From NCBI GenBank assembly GCA_017474285.1, contig JAFVHT010000001.1, forward strand, positions 18,695 through 82,694: DNA of 64,000 bases, read 5' to 3'. The DNA is from Acetobacter sp. (GTDB taxonomy: Bacteria; Pseudomonadota; Alphaproteobacteria; Acetobacterales; Acetobacteraceae). This document shows positions 18,910 to 28,488 of this stretch, in pieces. The position numbers and the translations under genes are program-made. Every line of letters starts with the position of its first letter. The stretch's first letter is position 1. The notes under the pieces are model-generated. The model was given only the letters and a program-made list of their open reading frames with translations, had not been told where the DNA came from and made no database searches.

Positions 18910-19416
18910 TTATTCTCTTTGGTTAGCTTGCATAATCTGTGCTAATGCGGTGTTACCACGTCTTAAGGCAAAATCTATAGCACTGAGTCCTTCATTATCT
19001 TGAAGTGTTGGGTTGGCTCCTGCATGAAGGAGTAAATGGACCATAGCTTCGCGTCCAAAGATAACGGCAAGCATGAGTGGAGTACGACCAGCATTATTAA
19101 AACTATCAACACATGCACCCGCTTCAATCAGTATTTGTCCTAAAATGGGGAAATTCTTAAAAGCAACCCCAGCTAGAGCCGTCGCACCTTTCTCGTCTTT
19201 CAAATCAGGTTGTGCGCCATGAGCGAGTAAAATTTTTGTTGCGTCTTCATGTCCGTTGTATGTTGCTAAGATAAGGGGCGTGTATCCTTGTTTTGTGCGA
19301 TGGTTAGGATCCATGCCTGCAGTAAGAAAACGACTTAATAAAGAAGTATTTCCTTTTCTGGCGGCATTAAAAAATAAATTTTCTACCTGTGTTTGGGTGA
19401 AATTTTGTGTTGTCAT
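18910..19416 (-). CDS. ankyrin repeat protein
   Basis: A 168-residue protein built of about four ankyrin repeats, with typical units such as GYTPLILATYNGHEDATKIL and GRTPLMLAVIFGREAM. No signal peptide or membrane segment. The frame opens 27 codons earlier (19497), but ATG 19416 (MTTQNF) gives a start just before the first repeat; this choice is uncertain. It is directly upstream of hisC with a four-base gap. Ankyrin repeats mediate protein contacts; single-domain bacterial forms like this are common, so an effector role need not be assumed. Confidence 0.85.
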   Translation of the reverse strand: MTTQNFTQTQVENLFFNAARKGNTSLLSRFLTAGMDPNHRTKQGYTPLILATYNGHEDATKILLAHGAQPDLKDEKGATALAGVAFKNFPILGQILIEAGACVDSFNNAGRTPLMLAVIFGREAMVHLLLHAGANPTLQDNEGLSAIDFALRRGNTALAQIMQANQRE

Positions 19417-19562
19417 GTTGTAGGCAATTGCTTGGATAATTCTATTTAGGTCTGTGTAAGAGAAGTTTTGCAAAAATCTGTATGATGATGACCTCACAAA
19501 AATTTCTTTATTCCGCGTATATTGATACTTGTTAAAATACGCGAAATTTTACTATTTTACGT

Positions 19563-19624
19563 ATATATCACAAACGTCTATTTTTCTATATAAATATATC
19601 ACAAACGTCTATTTTTCTATATAA
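19563..19624. repeat. 31-bp tandem repeat, two copies
   Basis: Two consecutive 31-base units (19563-19593 and 19594-19624), each containing atatatcacaaacgtctatt followed by a T/A-rich tail. It lies in the 420-base spacer between the divergent ankyrin gene and tkt, about 210 bases upstream of the tkt start. It could hold duplicated regulatory sites or simply be slippage in AT-rich DNA. Confidence 0.85.
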
Positions 19625-19836
19625 AAACCATAAAACTTATAGATATTAGGGAGTGAAACTGGCTTAAGAGTCTTATAGTCTTACGAGGAAATAAAGCCTG
19701 TTATATTTGTTTTTGTGAGAAAATGTAGAATATCAGAATATACGGTAATATTTTTTGAATTTTTATCATATATCTGTTTGTAAGATGAAAACTGAATCGA
19801 CTATTGAATCGAACACCAAGGAGAGGGTAAGCCATA

Positions 19837-21945
19837 ATGCACGTTTCTAATGATTGCCATATTTCAGCCATGAATGGGGAGGATACGAAAATGGATAGTC
19901 TTTGTATCAATACCATTCGTACCTTGGTAATGGATGCCGTGCAAAAAGCAGGTTCTGGACATCCGGGGGCAGCTATGTCTATGGCGCCTGTTGCTTATAC
20001 TCTTTGGCAAAAGGCTATGGTTTATGACCCAACCGATCCATTGTGGCCTAATCGTGATCGTTTTGTACTCTCCATAGGGCACGCCTCTATGTTACTATAT
20101 GCTCTTATTCATATTGCTGGGATAAAGGCTGTTTCTCATAAAACTGTAACAGACCAACCCGCTCTTACATTAGAGGATTTACGTCAATTTCGCCAGTTAG
20201 GCTCTCGCACGCCTGGTCATCCCGAATATGGGCATACAACAGGGGTTGAGACCACAACAGGACCGCTCGGGGCAGGGTGTGCAACCTCTATTGGTATGGC
20301 TGTGGCGCGAGATTGGCTTGCGACGCGTTATAATCGTCCTGATTATCCTCTCTTTGATCATACGGTCTATGTTTTATGCGGCGATGGCGACATGATGGAA
20401 GGGGTGACAAGCGAAGCTGCATCCTTTGCCGGGCATCATCGTCTTGGTGGGTTGGTTTGGATTTACGATTCTAATAAAATTTCTATTGAAGGATCGACTG
20501 ATCTTACATTTACTGAGTCAGTGGCAGAACGATTTTATGCCTATGGCTGGCAAGTGTTGACCCTTGAAGACGCGAACGATACAGAAACATTTTCTACCTT
20601 GTTAAAGCAAGCAAAGGCAGAAAAAACGCGTCCAACTTTGATTATTGTTTCTTCGGTGATTGCATGGGGTTCTCCTCGTAAAGCGGGGAAAGCTTCTGCC
20701 CATGGTGAACCATTAGGTGAGGAAGAAATTCGTGCAACGAAACAAGAGCTTGGTTGGCCTGTAGAAAGCCATTTTCTTGTGCCTGATGGTGTATTGCCGC
20801 ATATGCAAGCAGGTATGGGCGCGCGAGGTCATGCAGCTTGTAAGGTATGGAAAGCTCTTCTAGAGCGTTATAAGGCACAGTATCCTCATGAAGCAGAAGA
20901 GCTTTCAGCTATTTTTAACGGTACTCTTCCAAAAGGGTGGGATGCTGATATCCCAGTCTTTTCTCCACATAAAACGGGCGAAGCATCGCGGTCTAGTTCA
21001 GGTACTGTGCTTAATGCTATAGCCAATCATTTACCATGGTTGTTAGGTGGGTCTGCTGACCTTGCTCCTTCGACAAAAACATGGCTTAAAGGGCAAGACT
21101 CTTTTAAAGCAACGCACTCTCAAGAAGCCTATGTTAAAGAGGCGCATGTTTCATGGCGTAATATTCACTTTGGTGTACGTGAACACGCTATGGGGGCTAT
21201 TGCCAACGGTATGGCGCTGTATGGGTTGCGTCCCTATGTGGGCGGGTTTCTGATTTTTTCAGACTACATGAAAGCTTCTATTCGTTTATCAGCCCTGATG
21301 ACTCTCCCTGTGGTCTATATTTTTACGCATGATTCTATTGGTGTGGGGGAAGATGGACCAACGCACCAGCCTATAGAACAGCTTGTACAACTTCGTGCAA
21401 TACCAAGACTTATAACGTTGCGTCCTGCTGACGCTAACGAAGTGGTAGAGGCTTGGCGTATGCTTATAACGCATAAAAACGGCCCCGTAGCCTTGGTGTT
21501 AAGCCGCCAAAATTTACCTGTGCTTGATCGAACTCACTATGCTTCAGCATCAGGGTTAGCGCAAGGGGGGTATGTGTTAGCGAGTAGTACGGAATGTCCT
21601 CGTGTTATTCTCATTGCGTCGGGGAGTGAGGTTCACTTAGCTGTGAGTGTTTATGAATCTCTTATAGCAGAAGGTATACCCGCTCGTGTTGTGTCTATGC
21701 CAAGTTGGGAATTGTTTGAAGCACAATCTGTAGAGTATCGTAACGCGGTGTTGCCGCCTTCTGTTTCTGGGCGTGTTGTTGTGGAAGCTGCCTCGGCACT
21801 TGGTTGGGAGCGTTATGCGGGTTTACAAGGGGAAATTATCGCCCTTCGAGAGTTTGGCGCTTCTGCACCGGGTGACCAACTTTTTCAACACTTTGGATTA
21901 ACGCATGAAGTGGTTCTTGCTGCTGCACGTCGGCAAGTGGGGTAA
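19837..21945 (+). CDS. tkt: transketolase
   Basis: A 702-residue thiamine-diphosphate enzyme that exchanges two-carbon units in the pentose phosphate pathway. The start is supported by AAGGAGAGGG at 19818-19827. Family motifs: FVLSIGHASMLLYA, GDGDMMEGVTSEAASFAG for TPP/Mg binding, and in the pyrimidine domain VREHAMGAIANGMALYG and HDSIGVGEDGPTHQPIEQL. Its length is slightly above the usual 660-690 because of the N-terminal extension. It heads an operon with tal-pgi and rpiA, so the non-oxidative pentose phosphate branch is encoded together, which fits acetic acid bacteria that rely on this pathway. Confidence 0.96.
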   Translation: MHVSNDCHISAMNGEDTKMDSLCINTIRTLVMDAVQKAGSGHPGAAMSMAPVAYTLWQKAMVYDPTDPLWPNRDRFVLSIGHASMLLYALIHIAGIKAVSHKTVTDQPALTLEDLRQFRQLGSRTPGHPEYGHTTGVETTTGPLGAGCATSIGMAVARDWLATRYNRPDYPLFDHTVYVLCGDGDMMEGVTSEAASFAGHHRLGGLVWIYDSNKISIEGSTDLTFTESVAERFYAYGWQVLTLEDANDTETFSTLLKQAKAEKTRPTLIIVSSVIAWGSPRKAGKASAHGEPLGEEEIRATKQELGWPVESHFLVPDGVLPHMQAGMGARGHAACKVWKALLERYKAQYPHEAEELSAIFNGTLPKGWDADIPVFSPHKTGEASRSSSGTVLNAIANHLPWLLGGSADLAPSTKTWLKGQDSFKATHSQEAYVKEAHVSWRNIHFGVREHAMGAIANGMALYGLRPYVGGFLIFSDYMKASIRLSALMTLPVVYIFTHDSIGVGEDGPTHQPIEQLVQLRAIPRLITLRPADANEVVEAWRMLITHKNGPVALVLSRQNLPVLDRTHYASASGLAQGGYVLASSTECPRVILIASGSEVHLAVSVYESLIAEGIPARVVSMPSWELFEAQSVEYRNAVLPPSVSGRVVVEAASALGWERYAGLQGEIIALREFGASAPGDQLFQHFGLTHEVVLAAARRQVG

Positions 21946-22004
21946 TGGCTTGTAGGTTTTAATAGTTTGATTGCATGGCCTGTAATTTTTAGGATTGAAG
22001 ACGT

Positions 22005-24848
22005 ATGACAAATTCCTTTTCTCCTCTCCAGAAGCTGACACAAATACACCAATCACCGTGGTTAGATTTTATTAGTCGTTCTTTTATGGAAGAGGGCTCT
22101 CTTACTGCGCTTGTGCAAGCGGGAGATATCTGTGGTGTTACGTCTAACCCTGCTATTTTCCAAAAAGCGATGGGGGAAGGTACAGCCTATGATGCGCAAA
22201 TACGCGATATTTTGGCGCATAAGACACTCTCTCCCGGGATGTTATATGAGCGTTTAGCGATTACCGACATTCAAACAGCGGCTAAAACATTAGTCCCTGT
22301 ATATGAGCAGACAAGGGGGAAAGATGGTTTTGTGAGTTTGGAAGTCTCTCCCTATCTTGCTCATGATACAGAGGGCACTGTGCAAGAAGCTGCGCGTTTA
22401 TGGGCAGATGTTGATGCTCCAAATTTAATGGTAAAAATTCCTGCAACGCCAGAGGGTATTTCTGCTATTCGACAGAGTATTGCGGCCGGTATCAATGTTA
22501 ATGTAACGCTTATTTTTTCATGTGCTGTTTATCGTGATGTTGTAGAGGCGTGGCTTGCTGGATTGGAAGAACTGCATGCGAAGGGGAAAGACCTTTCCCG
22601 TGTGGCTTCTGTAGCTTCTTTTTTTATTAGTCGTATTGATGCACGTATGGATAGCCTCATTGACCAACGTGTCAAAGCAGGGGATAGACAAGCAGAAGCT
22701 CTAGCTGCTTTGCGTGGGAAAATTGCTATTGCAAACGCGAAACAAGCCTACGCTTATTGGCAGGAAATGATGCAAAGCCCGCGTTGGAAACGTTTAGAAG
22801 CTGCGGGTGCCCAAACCCAACGCTTATTGTGGGCTTCTACAGGGACCAAAGACAAGGCTTATAGTGATGTGCTCTATGTTGATAGCCTAATTGGTCCTCA
22901 AACAGTCAACACTTTACCTCCTGCAACGATGGAGGCTTTTCGTGACCATGGTTGTGTGCGTGAAACCTTAACAGAAGGATTAGAAAACGCGCGCCATATT
23001 TTGAATGAAACTGAACGGCTTGGGTTAGATCTTGATGGCGTTACTGATGCTTTATTAGATGAGGGTGTGCGATTATTTGAAGAAGCTTTTGATATGTTGC
23101 TGGCTTCTGTTGCGACTAAACAAATTGCCTTAATGGGAAAACACTTAACACATTTAGAAACAAGTCTTCCGTCAGAATTTTCTTCGGCTGTTGTGCAAGA
23201 ACAAGAAAAATGGCGTTGTGAGGGAACGATACGCCGTTTATGGAGAAAAGATACCTCACTTTGGACAGGAAGCGAAGAGGCTGACTGGCTTAATTGGTTA
23301 ACGATAATTGATGATCGTTTAGCGCATTTATCAGAATTAGAAGATTTTCAGGGAGAAGTGCGTGCGCGGCATTTTTCAGATATTCTATTGATGGGAATGG
23401 GGGGGAGTAGTCTCGGTCCTGAAGTCTTGGCGATGACTTTTGGGAAACACGAGGGGTTTGGACATTTTCATGTTCTTGATAGTACAGATCCTCAACAAGT
23501 GGCATCTATAGAAAAGAAGCTTGATATTGCGCATACTTTGTTTATTGTTTCCTCTAAATCTGGTACAACGCTTGAAGTCAAAAACATGTTTGCCTATTTT
23601 TACGATACCGCAAAGCGTATATTAGGAACACAGACAAGCCAGCATTTTATAGCAATTACAGATCCTGACACGCCTTTAGAAACATTAGCCCGTAAAGAAA
23701 ATTTCTGGAAAATCTTCTACGGGGATAAGAAAATTGGGGGGCGGTATTCTGTCCTTTCTCGTTTCGGTCTTGTGCCGGCAGCAGCTATGGGAATTTCGTT
23801 ACTTCCTTTTGTTACTGAGGCTTCGCGCGCTGTATGTTTGTGTGATGCGAGTGTACCTCCTGTTACCAATCGTGGTGTGTACCTTGGTTTATTGTTAGGG
23901 CTTGCGGGACGGCTTGGACGAGATAAATTAACAATTGTTGCAACACCAAGAATAAAAAGTTTTGGTGCATGGCTAGAACAGCTTATTGCAGAATCAACAG
24001 GTAAAAACGGTAAGGGAATTATTCCCATCGATGACGAATCTCTTGGTGGTATAGAGCATTATGGTCAGGATCGTTTATTTTTATATTTACGTTTAGGGAG
24101 TGACTATTGTCATAAGCAAGAGCACACAATCTCTCTTTTGCGTGAGGCAGGGTATCCTGTTATAACAGTAACGCTTCATAGCAGCGAACAATTAGCGCAA
24201 GAATTCTTTTATTGGGAGATGGCAACAGCGGTTTCTGGCATTTTGTTAGGGATTAACCCATTTGATCAACCCGATGTAGAACTCAATAAAATAGAAACTC
24301 GTAATTTAATTGAAACCTATGAAAAGACAGGTACTCTTCCAACGGAAACTCCTTTTGCTCGTTTAGGTGAACTTTCTTTTTTTGTTGATTCAAAAAGGGC
24401 AGGTTACCATCAGGGGGAAGAGGCTATAGATCTTCTTAAAGCACATTTTTGTTGTATAAAACCCTCTGGCTATGTGGCATTACTGATGTATTTGCCTTAT
24501 GATCATGGAACGCGTCTTTGGGCAGATCAACTGCGTTCATATTTACGTGATACTCTTAATGTGGCTGTTGCGGTTGAATTTGGACCTCGTTTTTTGCATT
24601 CTACAGGTCAGCTATATAAAGCAGGCCCTAATACGGGTGTTTTCTTACAAATCACAGCAGATGCTGCGCATGATTTGTCTGTTCCTGGTACAAAATTAAC
24701 CTTTGGTGTTATTGAGAATACCCAAGCCCGTGGAGATTTTAATGTTATGACAATGCGAGGAAGACGTATTATGCGCGTGCATGTGCACGGAGACCTCAAA
24801 GAGGGTCTGACAAAACTAGCAAAAGCCTTAAAATCGGCTTTATTATAA
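22005..24848 (+). CDS. tal-pgi: bifunctional transaldolase / glucose-6-phosphate isomerase
   Basis: A 947-residue natural fusion known from acetic acid bacteria. Residues about 1-365 are transaldolase: GVTSNPAIFQKAM at the N terminus, the Schiff-base Lys in NLMVKIPAT, and TGTKDKAYSDVLYVD. Residues about 400-947 are phosphoglucose isomerase: GMGGSSLGPEVL, SSKSGTTLEVKNMFAY and GRYSVLSRFGLVPAA. The two activities interconvert sedoheptulose-7-P/fructose-6-P and fructose-6-P/glucose-6-P, so a shared intermediate could pass between domains. It sits 60 bases after tkt and 10 before rpiA, clearly the same operon. The fusion is one of the best taxonomic pointers in the window. Confidence 0.95.
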   Translation: MTNSFSPLQKLTQIHQSPWLDFISRSFMEEGSLTALVQAGDICGVTSNPAIFQKAMGEGTAYDAQIRDILAHKTLSPGMLYERLAITDIQTAAKTLVPVYEQTRGKDGFVSLEVSPYLAHDTEGTVQEAARLWADVDAPNLMVKIPATPEGISAIRQSIAAGINVNVTLIFSCAVYRDVVEAWLAGLEELHAKGKDLSRVASVASFFISRIDARMDSLIDQRVKAGDRQAEALAALRGKIAIANAKQAYAYWQEMMQSPRWKRLEAAGAQTQRLLWASTGTKDKAYSDVLYVDSLIGPQTVNTLPPATMEAFRDHGCVRETLTEGLENARHILNETERLGLDLDGVTDALLDEGVRLFEEAFDMLLASVATKQIALMGKHLTHLETSLPSEFSSAVVQEQEKWRCEGTIRRLWRKDTSLWTGSEEADWLNWLTIIDDRLAHLSELEDFQGEVRARHFSDILLMGMGGSSLGPEVLAMTFGKHEGFGHFHVLDSTDPQQVASIEKKLDIAHTLFIVSSKSGTTLEVKNMFAYFYDTAKRILGTQTSQHFIAITDPDTPLETLARKENFWKIFYGDKKIGGRYSVLSRFGLVPAAAMGISLLPFVTEASRAVCLCDASVPPVTNRGVYLGLLLGLAGRLGRDKLTIVATPRIKSFGAWLEQLIAESTGKNGKGIIPIDDESLGGIEHYGQDRLFLYLRLGSDYCHKQEHTISLLREAGYPVITVTLHSSEQLAQEFFYWEMATAVSGILLGINPFDQPDVELNKIETRNLIETYEKTGTLPTETPFARLGELSFFVDSKRAGYHQGEEAIDLLKAHFCCIKPSGYVALLMYLPYDHGTRLWADQLRSYLRDTLNVAVAVEFGPRFLHSTGQLYKAGPNTGVFLQITADAAHDLSVPGTKLTFGVIENTQARGDFNVMTMRGRRIMRVHVHGDLKEGLTKLAKALKSALL

Positions 24849-24857
24849 GGGGATAGA

Positions 24858-25568
24858 TTGATGAGTGGTGATTTATCTTCTGCTGATGTTTATAAGAAAC
24901 AGGCTGCTATTCAAGCTGTCTCCTATGTACATGATGGTATGGTGGTAGGTTTGGGTACAGGGTCTACAGCACGTTTTGTTGTTGCAGAATTAGGGCGCCG
25001 TGTGCGCGAGGAAGGCTTAAATATTCAGGCAATTCCTACATCTATGTCGACCAAAAAACAAGCCTGTGAAGAAGGGATTCCTCTTATAACTTTTGCTGAT
25101 CAATCGGTGTTAGATATCGTTATTGATGGAGCTGATGAAATAGAACTAAAAACGTTAAACCTCATTAAAGGTATGGGGGGCGCGCTTTTGTTGGAAAAAA
25201 TTGTAGCGTCCACGGCGCGGCAATTTGTTATAGTCGCTGATACAAGTAAATACGTTGAACATTTAGGTATGCGCTGCCCATTACCTGTTGAAGTTGTTAC
25301 TTTTGGATGGGAGAGTACTGCTCGTAAATTATCGGCATTAGGGGCGCAGGTGACGCCGCGTCGCTCTCATGATGGCAGTTTTTTTCTGACAGACGAAAAT
25401 CATTTTATTATGGATTGTATTTTTTCACCTATGACAGCGCCTTATACATTAGCAGATGATATTTTAAGCATTGTAGGCGTTGTTGAACACGGTTTATTTC
25501 TACATATGGCAACGACTGCTATTGTGGGTGGAGAAGATGGTGTACATGTTCTTAAACCATCATTATAA
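24858..25568 (+). CDS. rpiA: ribose-5-phosphate isomerase A
   Basis: A 236-residue enzyme interconverting ribulose-5-phosphate and ribose-5-phosphate. Family motifs: GLGTGSTARFVV, DGADEIE and KGMGGALLLEKI, with the catalytic acid in the DGADE region. Normal length for RpiA. The start ATG, preceded by GGGG, lies 10 bases after the tal-pgi stop. Last gene of the tkt operon. Confidence 0.96.
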   Translation: MMSGDLSSADVYKKQAAIQAVSYVHDGMVVGLGTGSTARFVVAELGRRVREEGLNIQAIPTSMSTKKQACEEGIPLITFADQSVLDIVIDGADEIELKTLNLIKGMGGALLLEKIVASTARQFVIVADTSKYVEHLGMRCPLPVEVVTFGWESTARKLSALGAQVTPRRSHDGSFFLTDENHFIMDCIFSPMTAPYTLADDILSIVGVVEHGLFLHMATTAIVGGEDGVHVLKPSL

Positions 25569-25925
25569 AATTGCAATATGTTAGTACTGCTTGGTTAGTT
25601 AAATATAGGGTAGAGTCTGAAATTCTAAGTGTTTTAATTTCTAACTTTGATATTTAAATTTTGCAGTTTTTGTAATTTTAAGTACCTATAGTAAAACGCA
25701 ATACTTAGATTAGTGATTTTTTCTAAACTTCTAACATATATAGAAGATTCTAAGAATTTGGTTTTAATAGAGAGCAACGAAAAAGTAAATAACCCCTACA
25801 AGATACCTAAAGAGTCATTGCTTTTAAACGGCTTTATAACTCTTTAGATAGTGTCGTACTACAAAACACAGAAAAATAGGCGGTAAGATACCATTTCAAC
25901 CCTGCAAGTAGCAAATCACCTAAAA
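25569..25925. other. gene-free spacer with a 9-bp inverted repeat
   Basis: A 357-base AT-rich spacer between the convergent rpiA and TPR genes. No coding frame is convincing. It contains CTAAAGAGT (25807-25815) and ACTCTTTAG (25839-25847), an inverted repeat with a 23-base loop, which could help terminate one or both transcripts. No T run follows closely. Confidence 0.5.
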
Positions 25926-27047
25926 CTATTTTACAAACAAAGAGCGTCTTCTTGTCATAGAAAAACCACCAACGAGTAAACGCCTTTTGCAAGTCTGTGC
26001 TTTAGTTACTTGTTCTTGTAGTAAAGCATTGTCTTTTTGCCCAAATCTTTTAATGATCTTTTCGTAAACGTCAGAAGCCTCGTCTTTACAGTTCTTTAAG
26101 GAAAGAATTTCTCCTTTTTCGAGGAGAGCTTGCGCCACTCGTAATTGAAGTGAGGGGTTTTCTGTATTGCCAAATTTAGAAAATATCTCTTCATAGATAG
26201 AAATAGCCCTCTCATAACGAAAAAGTTTGGCAAAGTAAGTGCCTTTTTCGAGGAGAGCTTGCGCTACTTGTTCTTGTAATAGAGGATCTTCTGTTGTACC
26301 GAACCTATGAATAACATCTTCATAGATAGCGAGGGCTTTTTCTTTATACCCGCGTTTAGTAAGAGAGGTTGCTTTTTCAATCAGAGTTATAGCAATACGT
26401 GTTTGTGTTATAGCTATCTGTTCTTGTAGTGGAAGATCTTTCACTGTGCTGAATTTGTTAATAACGTTTTCGTAAACAGTAAGAGCCTCTTCTTGATGAC
26501 CTTTACTTCTGAGAATATCTCCTTTTGCAATGAGTGCCCTAGCGACTTGTTCGCAAAGGAATAGATTTTCTGTATCTTCGCACTCGTGAATAACGTCTTC
26601 ATAAACGGAAAGGGCTTCTTCTTCATGCCCATTTTCAACGAGGTTAGATCCCTTTTGTATAAGGATTGTAGCAATTTGTATACGTGCTTGAGTTACTTTC
26701 TCACGGACAGACGGCGTCTCTATTGTATCAAATTGAGAAACAATTTTCCTATAAACAGCAAGAGCTTCTTCCTGGTGACCATTGTCTCTTAAAATGTTCC
26801 CTTCTTCAGTGAGTGCTGTTACAACACGTTCACGAAGAGTGAAAGCCTCTGATTTATCAAACTTATGGACAACCTGATTATATGTTTCAAGAGCTTCTTT
26901 CTTGTGACCTAGATCGGTAAGAGTTCTTGCTTTATCTATAAGTGTTGTAGCAAGTTGATCACGAAGAAGCGAATCTCCAGGTTTTGCTTTTTCTGTTTGG
27001 TATTCGTCAGACACAGAATTGGCCACGATTTTTAAGAGAATGCTCAT
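25926..27047 (-). CDS. tetratricopeptide repeat protein
   Basis: A 373-residue protein made of about seven long helical repeats of 45-50 residues. Each follows the pattern KG/KA-x-L-x-x-x-Gly-x-x-E-E-A-L-x-x-Y-E-x-V-I, for example SKGHQEEALTVYENVI and KRGYKEKALAIYEDVI. This is a TPR-type scaffold with an unusually regular spacer ending in LQEQVA. No signal peptide is visible. A smaller secreted TPR protein lies next to it on the same strand. The partner proteins are unknown. Its repeats are similar enough at the DNA level to allow recombination within the gene. Confidence 0.82.
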   Translation of the reverse strand: MSILLKIVANSVSDEYQTEKAKPGDSLLRDQLATTLIDKARTLTDLGHKKEALETYNQVVHKFDKSEAFTLRERVVTALTEEGNILRDNGHQEEALAVYRKIVSQFDTIETPSVREKVTQARIQIATILIQKGSNLVENGHEEEALSVYEDVIHECEDTENLFLCEQVARALIAKGDILRSKGHQEEALTVYENVINKFSTVKDLPLQEQIAITQTRIAITLIEKATSLTKRGYKEKALAIYEDVIHRFGTTEDPLLQEQVAQALLEKGTYFAKLFRYERAISIYEEIFSKFGNTENPSLQLRVAQALLEKGEILSLKNCKDEASDVYEKIIKRFGQKDNALLQEQVTKAQTCKRRLLVGGFSMTRRRSLFVK

Positions 27048-27267
27048 GTTACGTCCAATCGTAGAAAGAAAACCTTTAGTAAGGAGAGTAGCCCGATTCG
27101 ATTTGTAAAGTATAGATAAAAATGAAAGGGCTTGTATTATTTTTGAAAAATAAATAATTTTAATGAGTTTTTATGACTAAAAATTATCACTCACTTTATA
27201 TCTTTATAATTTTTTATGAATAAAGTGGAACACAAAATGTGAGAACGATCCGCTATTGTTGATATAG

Positions 27268-27774
27268 CTACGGCCAAGGTGAGTGGAAAGCACTTCTTTG
27301 CTGAAGTAAGTGAGAAAGGCAAATATCTCTGTTAGCTCTAGCTCTAGAAACCCATTTACGGAGCGATGGGTTACCGCTAAACCTGAGGATAACATCGTCA
27401 TAAGCAGAAATGGCTTGTTCAATATGGCCAAGATTTACAAGGGTTACGCCTTTATTGTAAAGGATTTTGGCAGTCCCTTGACGGGCTGACTCAACGATTC
27501 CACTATAAAAAGGATCACTGCCAAAAGTATTGATGATTTTGTCATACGCTGCGAGAGCTTCTTTATCGCGGCCAAGTTTAGCAAGAAAGTTTCCTTTTTT
27601 AAGAAGATTTTGAGCCGTAGGATTTTTATCTTCAAATTTGGTAACCATCGTGTTGTACGTCGTAGACAACGTAGACAATGTATCAGCAAAGGCGTTGTGG
27701 TTTTCATAATTTAGGGAGAAACCGAGAGCCCACACCATACCTAATAAAAATCTCTTTTTTGTTTGATTTCTCAT
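27268..27774 (-). CDS. secreted tetratricopeptide repeat protein
   Basis: A 168-residue protein with a likely signal peptide: MRNQTKKR, hydrophobic core, cleavage near NAFA (residues 28-31). The mature domain has two to three TPR units, such as KKGNFLAKLGRDKEALAAYD and GVTLVNLGHIEQAISAYDDV, and ends with a Ser/His-rich tail. The repeats resemble those of the following, longer TPR gene (26-27 kb), suggesting a duplicated pair with different cellular locations. The function is unknown. Confidence 0.75.
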   Translation of the reverse strand: MRNQTKKRFLLGMVWALGFSLNYENHNAFADTLSTLSTTYNTMVTKFEDKNPTAQNLLKKGNFLAKLGRDKEALAAYDKIINTFGSDPFYSGIVESARQGTAKILYNKGVTLVNLGHIEQAISAYDDVILRFSGNPSLRKWVSRARANRDICLSHLLQQRSAFHSPWP

Positions 27775-27935
27775 AACGCTTTCTTTCTATGATGACTGAG
27801 GTTCTATTCTATCAGTTTAACAGAATTTGCCTAACTAAAAACATAGCGTGATTTGTCATGCTAACGTGTATTGTTTAGGTATTAAACCAGCGTGGCTTTT
27901 TATAGGTATACAAAATAGAATTATAAAAAACAAAA

Positions 27936-28199
27936 TTAGAAACCACCTGAAAGGCCTTTTAAACAACCTTGTGCATATTCTATAACATCGTCTGGTGCGT
28001 CAGCTTTAAGATCACCGATACCAGGAAGATTGTTAGCAGTAGGCTTTGTATATTTTAGAAGTCTTCTATAAATATCTCTATGCTTATCTAAATAGTTCCC
28101 ATCACATGTTTCTTGAGTTGGTTTGGGCATTTTTTCTGCTTTTCCGCAACTAGAAAGGAAAATAGCGAAACATAGAACTAAAAGCGAAATGGATTTCAT
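27936..28199 (-). CDS. small lipoprotein, P-x-P-x-x-ETC family
   Basis: An 87-residue predicted lipoprotein: MKSISLLVLCFAIFLSSC with lipobox LSSC (Cys18), then GKAEKMPKPTQETC and GNYLDKH. A second mature Cys lies near the end (AQGCLKG). It is the best-preserved relative of the gene at 4182-4394. The frame opens 31 codons earlier, but ATG 28199 gives the proper signal peptide. The genes on either side are unrelated. Function unknown; the two conserved mature Cys may form a disulfide. Confidence 0.75.
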   Translation of the reverse strand: MKSISLLVLCFAIFLSSCGKAEKMPKPTQETCDGNYLDKHRDIYRRLLKYTKPTANNLPGIGDLKADAPDDVIEYAQGCLKGLSGGF

Positions 28200-28488
28200 T
28201 ACTAAGACTGATTCTTTGTAAGGTGTGTCGGTATCTGTTGAAAAAACTTGATGAACGGATGAGCAAAAGCTTGTGTTTCGGTCCCTGACCAATAGAATTT
28301 TTATAAAACAAATTTTTGTTATAAAAGTTCAAATTATGGAAGCTGTCAAGGTAATCTTAATAACCTCTATCGAGGCATAGTTGCGAGATATTTTTAATAG
28401 TCGTATCGTGTTCCGGGTATTTTTCCTTTTCTCTTACGCAAGATAGAAGCATAATTCTAATATCGTTTTCTTTTGTTTGGTTTGTATC

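Noticed and set aside
25926..27774. Repetitive DNA in the TPR genes as a CRISPR array
   Set aside because: The repeats are coding, imperfect and about 130-150 bases long; there are no short identical repeats with spacers and no cas genes.
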